DNA from: Schizochytrium sp. TIO01
Taxonomy: Eukaryota; Sar; Bigyra; Thraustochytrida; Thraustochytriidae
Length of the DNA stretch: 64,000 nucleotides
Assembly (NCBI GenBank): GCA_004764695.1
Contig: SMSO01000005.1
Location: 1,569,501-1,633,500, forward strand
Direction of reading: 5' to 3'
Position numbers and translations under genes: made by a program. This document shows, in pieces, positions 1 through 9,593 of this stretch; the first letter of the stretch is position 1, and every line of letters starts with the position of its first letter. The notes below the pieces were generated by a model. The model did no database searches. It had not been told where the DNA came from and worked only from the letters and a program-made list of their open reading frames with translations.

Positions 1-2072
1 TTGAAGGAAAACCTACCTAGTTTTTTTGTATTATCTTCACTGGAAGTCATGGCATTTAGATGCTTTGCATGGCACAACAGTGTATGACTGTAATTTATAA
101 TGAATGAGCGTGTGTTTACTTTTGTGACGGTGCATGTCAATCACTTTTACTTCTCCCATGGCCCTTGCGCAGAAAGTGAAGGCCTGCAAGAATTGCTGCA
201 CTGGAAAATGCCACCGTTAGTGCAAGCGACGGGAGCATAATCGCATAAATGTGAGGTGGGAAAAGTCTATGGATGGGATGATCTTTTCCAGCAAGAGGCT
301 ACTTGTTCATCAAAAGAGTTAGTTTGCCAGTTAATTTGCTCTTGTCTTGACCTAATGCTTGATTTAGTCTTGATATCCATTTGAGCATCTATGACACTTG
401 CTTCCTCTCGCTAGCTTGACAACTCTGAAAGAGAAAAGTCGAGGAGTGGGCCACCGTCACGGTCAACTTATCCAAAGGATCGTGCTCGGACAGAACTTAC
501 CACAACTAAAGCCCATGTTGCATAGAAGGCAAAGAAAGCTGCAACAGTGAAACCAAGAGCTCGAAACGGCGATGTATGTGCTTCCATCTCTTTTATCCTG
601 CTGCCAAGAGGGGAGCCCAAGATTAGCGATTGTCTCAAGAAAATCTTTCTACCTACGTTGGTTTCTCCTGAAAAGAGAAAAAAAAAAGAACAAAAACAAA
701 GAACACTGAAAAATTAGATAGATAGAACGACTATAAAAATTAGCTAGGAACCTGAGCAAAGCCCGGAAAACATTTCCCTCGAATTTGGGTTGACGGCCCT
801 GTATTTCATGTACTCGAGTGAATAACCTTCATGCCATTTCAAGTCACCATTTGCTTCGGTATACTGTACTATGCATCATGAGCTTTTCTTGACGAAGAAA
901 TAAATAAGAAGGGGAAAGAAAAATAAAAAAGTAAAAAAGGCCCGTTGAGAAGGTAGAGTAGTAGGTAGGTAACAAGTATAGGGACACCATAATTTACGAT
1001 CCGTTAGACTGGAGGAGCTGGGAGATGAGGGTGGTGGTGATCTCTGCGTTCGCAGTTGGTGAGTATAGATTCTTGAAGGCACACTCAAGCTCATATACCC
1101 AATTAAAGGAAGCTAATAGGGCGGTCGTAGAGCAGGCACACAACTCCTCTATAGGAGGTATGATATTCGAGCTCCATAGTTTTAAAGGTATTGAGCTCTT
1201 CTTTCAACATTAGTTGATTCGTTCCAAAATCATTCTAAAAGAGGCTGGCCTTTGACGTTTTCACTACTACGCTTTCGCACATCATCCGTATCATAGATAA
1301 GCGATAAATGGTAAAATAGGTTACCCATCGGCAAAGTAAAGTGCGTGGCGTTTGTTCACTTTAACTGTATCACGGATCATCATCTACTTACCAGTCGTGA
1401 TTTTGCGTGTGTCTATTGCCTAGTCGCTGTTATTAGTGTTAGGTTAACTTTGCTGTTGGAGTTTCTAGTCCTTGTTGGGGTTGTTGTTATTGCTACTCCT
1501 GTTACGATTGGCACCTGTTAAGTATTGTTGAGAAAGAATAACGAGTAAGCACTGTCTGGTATGATCGCTGGCTAGGCCTTGCAGTCGGCGAGTTGCAAAG
1601 CGAAGCAGGTGAGGGTGACGCGACGCGTACGTGCTTACGTGCGCGCCTCCGTACGTGCCTGCTTGCTGCTTGCACGTTTTGAATGACCACGTGGGCGAGC
1701 CAAGTTTTGCGAGTATAAGAGAGGGTTGAGTAGAATTTCGCAACGAGCGAGCTGGCGTGGGCACAGCTCGCTCTACACAGCGGTCAAAGTACAGGCAGAA
1801 TCTGGCTATTCCTAGCCGTGGTAGTTAATAAAGAGGAGCGATAGCGATACTTACAAACTGCGCATTGCATAGAAAAAAGCGAGCGAGTTTTACTTGCACG
1901 TCTTGTTTTGTTTGGACTTTGAAGTCACGGATTGCTTCTTCTATTATCGTCTGATCTGTAGGATCATTTTGTTTGAAGGTTTGGCACTTATTTACTCATC
2001 AGCAGTATTTGATATTGGTGCGGCAGCTCGCAAACTTGGCTGCACGTGCTAACACATTGCGTGGAGTTAACG
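1..2072. other. 5' spacer upstream of the kinase gene
   Basis: I see no supported gene here. Reading frames are short on both strands and resemble no family I know. It probably holds the promoter and 5' UTR of the kinase gene starting at 2073. A patch around 1620-1680 repeats the element CGTACGTGC or close variants, and a CACGTG E-box core lies near 1687. These are only candidate regulatory sites. No tRNA or rRNA was recognised. Confidence 0.5.
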
Positions 2073-3749
2073 ATGAATAAGTATGAGGTGCAAGGTATTG
2101 TTGGTGAAGGTGCTTATGGTGTCGTGCTCAAGTGCCGGAACAAAGAAACATCAGAGATAGTTGCAATTAAGAAGTTCAAAGAGGGAGAGGATGACGATAT
2201 CGTTCGGAAAACTACGCTACGCGAGGTGAAAATCTTGCGAATGCTCAAGCATCCAAATATTGTTGATTTGCGTGAAGCTTTCCGACGAAAAGGTAAGCTT
2301 TACCTGGTGTTTGAATATGTACACAATAATTTGCTAGAAGTTCTCGAGGAACGACCAAATGGCCTCGATGAGGAGTTAGTTCGCCGATACATTTTTCAGC
2401 TATGTATGGCAATCTACTGGTGTCACAGTAATAATGTCATTCACCGGGACATTAAGCCTGAGAACCTCTTGGTAAATCGCGATCATTCACTTAAGCTCTG
2501 CGACTTTGGATTTGCGCGGACAATAAAATCATCTACACAAGGATTGACAGACTACGTGTCGACGCGTTGGTATCGTGCTCCGGAGCTTTTGTTAGGTTCG
2601 ACGCATTATGATTGGAGCGTTGACTATTGGTCAATTGGATGCATCATGGGTGAGCTTACGGACGGCCAGCCAATGTATCCCGGCGAAAGTGAGGTAGATC
2701 AGCTTTACATTATCCAGAGGATTCTCGGGCCGTTGACATCGGAACAAAATGATTTGTTCTTGCACAATCCTCGCTTTGCCGGTCTCAAGTTTCCGTCAAT
2801 GTCGAATCCTGAGACCCTGCAACGCAAGTACATGGGAAAGCTTGGCAAACATGCAATGAATTTCCTAACAAGTTTAATGCGCATGGATCCTAGAGATCGC
2901 TTGCAGGGACGGGCAGCTTTGGAGCACCCATATTTTGATGGACTTAAGGATGATTATGAAGAAATGTATAGCATGTTAGGTTTGGATTCCGCAAGAGCAG
3001 ATCCGCCTCATGCAACCTCAGGCGAGAGGCCTTCCACAGGTGGTGCAAGAGGCGAGTTGCGCTCTCGTGGCAGGCGAACTCGCGAACCAAGGCGCAAAGA
3101 ACGTTCAGAGCGCCGCTCAACAAAACGGCAAGAAAAGAACGCTACCAGCAATGGTCAACATCATTCTACAATTCCTCATAATCCAGCAGCGTCTATGTCG
3201 CAGGTGCAACCGCAGCACTGTATGATTGAAGAGAAAGACTATGAATCAAATCCAGTTCTATCAGGTCGGGGAAGTGCTTGTGATAGCCAAGGCCGTAAGC
3301 GCGATTCTCGTTCGAGGAGATCCCATCGAGGCGAATCTGCGGGTTCTCAAAGCTCGCTGGGCGCTGCCGATCTTGGTGATCGACGAATGCATGATCGACG
3401 CCGGGATTCGGCTAATGGACCTCACTACAACGGAGCAGGGGCACCACCAACCAATGTAAATGGTAGCGGAGGAGGGAATATGTCAGGTCGGAGGTCAAAG
3501 AAGAAGCAACGCGCTGAAATAGGGTTTGATCATGAGGAATTGCCTCATCAATCGATGGCCCATGGCAATTCACAACCACATCAATTCTCAGATTTCACTG
3601 CTCCGACCGAAAGATACCTGCCTCAATTGCAATCCTCTAGAATAGCGCACGAATCCAAAGTTGAGGTTCCATTTGGAAAACTCAATATGCATGTTCATGG
3701 TGGCCCACGCGGAAGTGATGGAATGCCCTCTTTTTATCGTCATAAATGA
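2073..3749 (+). CDS. CDKL5: CDKL5-like cyclin-dependent-kinase-like Ser/Thr kinase
   Basis: This encodes a 558-residue CMGC protein kinase. The catalytic domain spans about residues 4-290: glycine loop GEGAYG at 11-16, ATP lysine K33 (VAIKK), catalytic D126 in HRDIKPEN, DFG at 144-146, and activation segment T159-D160-Y161 followed by TRWYRAPE. The N-terminus, from MNKYEV through the segment reading EAFRRKGKLYLVFEYV, closely matches animal CDKL5. The ATG at 2073 is chosen because it starts exactly at the conserved kinase N-terminus; the in-frame codon at 2046 is GTG. The remaining 270 residues are basic, Ser/Gly/His-rich and probably disordered, as in CDKL5. CDKL5-family kinases phosphorylate cytoskeletal targets, and family members control cilium length in algae and animals; a ciliary role here is inferred. 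The dual-phosphorylation motif is TDY, where human CDKL5 has TEY. No intron is seen; the stop is TGA. Confidence 0.93.
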   Translation: MNKYEVQGIVGEGAYGVVLKCRNKETSEIVAIKKFKEGEDDDIVRKTTLREVKILRMLKHPNIVDLREAFRRKGKLYLVFEYVHNNLLEVLEERPNGLDEELVRRYIFQLCMAIYWCHSNNVIHRDIKPENLLVNRDHSLKLCDFGFARTIKSSTQGLTDYVSTRWYRAPELLLGSTHYDWSVDYWSIGCIMGELTDGQPMYPGESEVDQLYIIQRILGPLTSEQNDLFLHNPRFAGLKFPSMSNPETLQRKYMGKLGKHAMNFLTSLMRMDPRDRLQGRAALEHPYFDGLKDDYEEMYSMLGLDSARADPPHATSGERPSTGGARGELRSRGRRTREPRRKERSERRSTKRQEKNATSNGQHHSTIPHNPAASMSQVQPQHCMIEEKDYESNPVLSGRGSACDSQGRKRDSRSRRSHRGESAGSQSSLGAADLGDRRMHDRRRDSANGPHYNGAGAPPTNVNGSGGGNMSGRRSKKKQRAEIGFDHEELPHQSMAHGNSQPHQFSDFTAPTERYLPQLQSSRIAHESKVEVPFGKLNMHVHGGPRGSDGMPSFYRHK

Positions 3750-4436
3750 ATCATTAATTCTGTCTTTCTGATAGCCGTGCTTCGTACGAACCTTTGTGTT
3801 TTCTATTTTTCTTGGGATGATTAATACAATCGGCCAAGCCTTGTAATAATTGTAGACAAACTTTCAGGTATCGCGGCGGATTTGTTTGATATTTACAACG
3901 GCGAAGCAGGTAACAAACTACAATCTGTTCAGCACAATCCTGGTGATTACCAATGTAGTCTGTTTTCTGCTACGATTAAATATAACTCATATCTGACTTT
4001 TGTAAACACACCTTCCTGAGTGTTTGACAAATGAAAATCAAGATATTGATAGAACCATGAGACAAGACGTACTCGTCTATTTGTAAGTACCGAAGCCATA
4101 CTAATTGTTAAAAATGTAACCAGGTGACGTTGGGAAGTGCAATTTTTCTAACTTTAGGAGAAGAACGCTTTGAGTTTCTTGTTTCGTGGAAGCATAGCAA
4201 ATGCTAATTTCCTACGAGGATCGTGGCAGTCTGACATCTAAAAGCAGCAAATTTATGATTGCGTTGACTTTTGTAAACAATTCGCTCAGACATTGAAGGG
4301 CACGTATTCTTTGCGATCTGGGCAACCAAGACGACGGTCGCGAGTTTATTATGCGTATGCCGGATACAACCAACAACTAATAATGCGGTTTAAGGCTTAA
4401 TAGCGCGGGTGTGAAAGAAGTGTGCGTGCGCACACA

Positions 4437-4459
4437 TCTCTCTCTCTCTCTCTCTCTCC
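4437..4459. repeat. (TC)n microsatellite
   Basis: An uninterrupted TC dinucleotide tract of about 22 bases in the spacer downstream of the kinase gene. Confidence 0.9.
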
Positions 4460-5785
4460 ATTCCTCCATCTTGAGCGCGTTTTGACCAAATAGGTATAAT
4501 TCCAACGAAGCAATCAAGCGGTTTCAGGACCACCATCAGGCTCACTTGAGCCAGTAGCCCATCATTTCCACCCCCAAGTTAAATCTATTAAATCTATTTT
4601 CCGATGTTCAATCCTCTATATAATTTCTGTGCTCCCTTGTAATGTCTTTCTTTCGATGATCTACTCTTCTTAAATCAAAAAGTGGTTTCTCATATCGTAA
4701 CTGCGTTTCGAAAGATGTTTGTTTGCGGAGTTTCAGATCCCATTAACAATTTAAGGGTTCCGCTTGCGCTATTTCTTGATCTGCCTATCATAAAACGACT
4801 ACTTCCGGAAGCACGCCAACGTCGAGCGCGTGTACCTCGTTCACAATTTAGGCGTGTTTGTTGCCCGACTTCATATCGTTTTCAGAACTTTGCGCACGCC
4901 AGATCATCTTCCAATGGGGGGGCTATGTACAAGTGTTATCTCTTTCGAAATAAATACGCCATGTATTTTTCATTTAATCAGCATCAATTTAGGCTCATAG
5001 ACTCGCAAAATACCCTTGTCTGAGATGGACGTATGCCCTTTTTTTGTTCATGTCACAGAAACGGTAGATACCTCTAGCTAGGTATGCATGCACCTAGAGC
5101 TTTAGTCTTGAAGGTGCCACAATTGTTTCCATCGAATCATTGAATACTCACTAGAGCTCTTATCGAGGAGGGACTCTTCAGGCTACGAGTAATGCTTCAA
5201 GTATGGCGTGTGCCGAAGTTAAACAACTGGGAACGATCAATCAATCGGGAACGATCAATCAATCAAAGTTTCCAATTTATAAATTGGAATACTTATACAA
5301 GAAATACTTTCACGCTCACGATAATTGCCTTTATTTCAATTATCACGGTCGCGAGAACCGTTAAAAGGTGGAACATCGCGAATCGCAGCACCATAACCCT
5401 TTAAGTGGCAGGAGTTCACAGCAGGTTTTGGTCACACATCGCGATTTCATAAACAATAAAACCACATAGTAAACATTTGCAGGTTACCAAAAAAAATTAA
5501 AAAAATATATCTTGCCCCTTACTACGCACCTATGTTGGTAAGCACTGGAGCAGTAGCATAAAGTTATTCGTCAATTCATCAAAGAAGTGGTACTTTCAAG
5601 CTTGTTGATGCCCAGACGGCACGCGGAGAAAGATATTTTCTAAAAGTGCAAACTGCTCAGCAGTCGAAATCAACATTAGAGGGATCACATCACCGTTTTA
5701 TTATTTCTTTTAATTAAAAATAAATCAGAATAAAATAAGAAGAATAAGATAAGAAGGGCATGTATAAAAATTTGGTTTTTACTCT

Positions 5786-5807
5786 CCCCCCCCCCCCCTT
5801 TTTTTTT
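5786..5807. repeat. C-run joined to T-run
   Basis: About 13 consecutive C residues are followed directly by about 9 T residues. The length of such runs is prone to assembly error. Confidence 0.85.
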
Positions 5808-6514
5808 AATTGTAAAAAGAATAACTTTGAAAAAACATTTTTATTTGTTTTATTTTTATTACATATATTCTAATCTCTAACGAAGCTGTCTTTGGGAACT
5901 TTTGTAAACAACATGCGTACTTCTTCTTCTCGTCCGAGATTCTTCCACTTCAAGACTTCAAGACATTCGACCATTTTGCCCTAAACTCGGCGCGAGTTAT
6001 AGCTTTCGGGTTTTAACACCATTCCTTGCGTTCAAGTCGTTTTCGTAGCGCCCTAAACCACCGGACCCTCTCAGTCATTGCTACAGCTACCTACAACAGA
6101 CAGCTCATCCATCTAAACAAGTCCCTCCTAGAACATATCCCATGCCTTCTCTAGCAGCAGCTTCACAGAAAGACTGACACGACCCGTTCAAGTTTGCAAA
6201 CCTTTGTGTGTCGCCTGAAAGCCATCGAGTCATTCGACCGAGTGTAGAATGTTGGATACGATGTTCTTGTAGAACTCCATCCTACATGAGAATGTACTTG
6301 GCCACTTTGGCCACGTTCAACTGCACACTCGGGTCTCTCTCCGCTTGCACTCTCGCTCAAATTGCACGTTTATCAATACGTGAGTGAGTGATTGCTCAAC
6401 TTGCGCAGCGCCTGCTGCCGCTAGCTAGCTGGTTAGGCACCTACACCATGGCACTTGGCAGCTGCTGGACTTTTTCAAGTGTCAACGCACTTTGCGACAC
6501 TTACAACGACCTAC

Positions 6515-6566
6515 GAAGAAGAAGAAGAAGAAGAAGAAGAAGAAGAAGAAGAAGAAGAAGAAGAAG
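6515..6566. repeat. (GAA)n trinucleotide repeat, about 17 units
   Basis: A pure GAA tract. It creates spurious poly-Arg and poly-Glu open frames across about 6388-6784, which are not believed to be genes. A pure purine tract of this kind can form triplex DNA. Confidence 0.92.
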
Positions 6567-7685
6567 GAGAAGGAGCCGCACGTGCAGGGCAGCACACTGT
6601 TGTCATTCAAGGTCTGTGTTGCTTCGAGCGAAGACTGAGAACCTCAGGTGGATGGAGTGCTCCCAGCAGCAACGGAATCTCAAGAGTCTTGAGGCCATCA
6701 CTTCATGAGCTTTACACAACTTCAAATCTGAGAGTGCGTGCGTCGCAACGTTGGGTAACGATTATGGCGAACCCCATCGAATGAACTACTCGTGGTTTGT
6801 TGGGATTGTGAATGAATGACAGCGCGTGCATTGAATTGCATGCTCCTAGTAAGGTAAACTCACGAATCTGCCAACGTGGGGGTTTTCATGCCAGTGGACA
6901 GCTTGCACTGCACGAGAGTGATTGTGGCTAGAATGATGTCCTTCGTCAGCTGGCAGTGGGTGACTTTGGTCTAGGAACCTTCCATTGCGAGATGAGCAGC
7001 ATGGCCAAAATGAAACATGTTGTTGTTGAAGTAGGTACTTTCAATAGCTTCAAGGAAAAGGGTACAACGATGATCTCTTCGTTTAGTGATTCTCTTGCGC
7101 TCCAACAAATCAAGCACAATAAAATCAAGTGTCATTGATGCTAACCACGACGGTGGTTGAATTGCATATTTTTGTAGATGGAATTCCGAATGGTGATCGT
7201 GATTATTGCTATTGCCATTGAGCCTTCAAGGCTTCGTGCTGACCATCAAGTTTGTCCATTGTAATCAATCTTGCGTAAAACCCCCTCAAAGGTGTCTCCT
7301 CTAGATGTCCACCTTTGCTACGCAACTTAAACTTCTACACTCTCCCGTCTCTGTCAAGTTTGTCTAACTTTCGAGATCTCCTTTGAGGGGTATCTTGCAA
7401 ACTTTATCGTAATTATTTTCTCCACATGTGCAAACCTTTAGTGACGGTACTGCCTCTTCCTCTCGTGTGCACCCTGCGATACGCTGGCTCTGGGGTATAT
7501 AGAACTCTTTGACTGTGTCTCCTCCTATAGTGTGAATTCACGGGGTGTGTGCTCCGCACTCCTCTGCCCACACCGGTGAGTACCGCCTTTATGTGAGGGG
7601 CGAGATTTCAGTGGGAGCAGTCGCAGTGGAGGCCAGCACGTGCTGATCAAAGACACCTGTTGTGCAGCAGAATCATGATATTCGT

Positions 7686-7704
7686 GAATCATGAGTCATG
7701 ATTC
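7686..7704. promoter_or_regulatory. 19-base palindrome with bZIP (AP-1/GCN4-like) core
   Basis: GAATCATGA and TCATGATTC flank a single central G, giving a perfect inverted repeat around ATGAGTCAT. That core is the classical AP-1/Gcn4 bZIP half-site pair. It lies in intergenic DNA 1.9 kb upstream of the WW/MyTH4/FERM start. Whether it is bound is unknown; the call rests on motif shape only. Confidence 0.3.
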
Positions 7705-8133
7705 ATACATCATCAACCACACCACCGTGCTGTGAGGTTTGCTCGCCATAGCTGATGCTGACCACTGCTGTTAGTTTGCAAAGTCTAGACTCCTAGAGCT
7801 AAGCCACGTACTTTCTTTCTTCCGCAGTCTAGGTTAGTAGTACCTGTGGCGTGGCATTCTTCGTGTGCAAAGTACGAGATTCGCGACAGCTCGTGCTTTT
7901 CGATGACCTGAACGGGGTACTTCCGTGCAAATCGCTCCAGCGTTCAGTTTCATAGAACAACATCACAGCGAAGAAGGATGGTATTTATGGATGATCGATA
8001 CATCTCCACCCTGATCTTCTGTTTCATCAGAATCGCAACCGAGCTCTTTTGGTCTTTGACTTTTGCTCTATCAAGATAGTTGCATCATTTTTAGCTTAAA
8101 AGTTATTTTTTAAATTTATATAACCTATTTGCA

Positions 8134-8150
8134 ATATATATATATATATA
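8134..8150. repeat. (TA)n microsatellite
   Basis: A short pure TA tract in AT-rich spacer DNA. Confidence 0.85.
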
Positions 8151-9277
8151 AGAAGGAAAGAAGGTAAGTAAAAAGGTCATTCTTACATTTGGTTAAAAAA
8201 ACAAATTATAAAAAATCACACGCGCGCGATATCCATTCTTCTCGCACGCAGTTCCTCCTTCGCCTTCATTGCTCTCAGGCCGCGCCGCCGAGGGAGCGTT
8301 ATTGCTGCATACTGCGTCCTCGTCAGGTCAGCAGCCTCAAGCCGCAGCCCAAAGTTCTAGATGCAAGAAACGCTGGAATGCAGTCGGTCGCACAGCAAAT
8401 CCTAAAACTGGAAAGCCAACGTTTACATTTAGTGGCGAGATGAAGTTTTAATCAAAAAATATAAAAATAGATTTAAAAAAACTAATCTAATTTGCTTTAT
8501 AAAACCAACACAAGAAAAAGAAAAAAAAACGAGAGTAAATTTAGAAACGAAGAAGTTGATTCTTTTCACTTCCCTCTTGTGCAAAAGTCAAAGCAGGTGC
8601 CTACCTACAATGTAGACGCCATAAATCGTCTACTGGCAGCATGCTGGCAATGCGGCGAGGAAGACCTCCACATGAAAGAGGATCCCTCGCTCCGGAGGTG
8701 CTTCCTCCATGATGAGCGATTTCTTGTCCATCAAAACTAACTAATCGCTAAAGAATCTCACCTTTTAATTCCACTTTACGTGAAAGAACCGCATATTACG
8801 CTTAATTGGGTCAACTTTCATGCTACCAAAAGCAGGTTAAAAGTCCACTTAAAAGGGCTTTAAAAGTTTTTCAATGAAGGTAATATGGCATTTGAAAGGG
8901 TCTTTTAATTAAAAGGCCGTCAAAGAGCCTTAAAAGAAAGGGAGTGAGCACGAGAGAGCACGTTGTTGAGACAGCAAACCCGCTCGAACCGCGCCTGCTC
9001 GCTCGCTCGCTAGCGCCAGGAGCCACACGCGAGCACCGTTCCGTAGGACCGAAGACGCCGCCGGTTTCTGAAGAGTAAGGGAGCTCAGGGAGCGCCCCCT
9101 TGCTACGCCCACGTCACGTGCAAGTAATTTGCACAGCCACCTGCCTGCGTCCATTTCCACAAACTCGGCTTTCACACAAAGTTTTCTCTTTCTCTCTTTA
9201 TACACCTTTCTCCACGTCGTGTCTATTATATTAATTTATATACACACACCGAATAGACTCACGGACCTGATCAGGCG

Positions 9278-9356
9278 ATCAATCAATCAATCAATCAATC
9301 AATCAGTCAATCAACCAACCAACACTCACTCACTCACCCGCTTGCTTGCTTGCTCA
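9278..9356. repeat. Compound tetranucleotide repeat (ATCA/CTCA/CTTG)
   Basis: Three different tetranucleotide runs follow one another: ATCA units, then CTCA units, then CTTG units. The block sits about 240 bases upstream of the ATG at 9594, so it may lie in that gene's promoter or 5' UTR. Confidence 0.85.
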
Positions 9357-9593
9357 CCAGGATAGTCGAGGGTTCTGGCGGCGAATAGCCTCCACAAGAT
9401 CACCTGGTGGAGGTCTTCGTAACTGGTCTGACTGAGAGAATACGCTTGGGTATTCATCGTTGGACGAGTTCTACTACAGAAGCGGTCATCGTGGAGGAGC
9501 CCGTGCACGTGCTGCAGGTGTTCATAAACTTGGTGCAGATTACAGGACTTCTGGACATATATAAACAAAGTTCTTTCCGAGTAGGTTGACAAA

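Larger units (their letters stand above)
3750..9593. other. 5.8-kb spacer with simple repeats
   Basis: No coding region could be supported. The open frames near 6388-6784 are produced by a GAA tract and those at 6946-7138 are short and unconserved. The stretch holds a CT dinucleotide tract, a C-run/T-run junction, a GAA tract, a TA tract, a 19-base palindrome, and a CAAT/CTCA/CTTG tetranucleotide block just upstream of the WW gene. A locally GC-rich patch lies at about 8940-9120 and includes CACGTG near 9115. The 3' part is the likely promoter and 5' UTR of the gene at 9594. Confidence 0.5.

Noticed and set aside
6388-6784. Overlapping frames with poly-Arg and poly-Glu stretches
   Set aside because: Produced entirely by the GAA repeat; no conserved flanking sequence.
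9558-9565. TATATAAA as a TATA box for the WW/MyTH4/FERM gene
   Set aside because: It is only about 30 bases upstream of the ATG, which would leave almost no 5' UTR.
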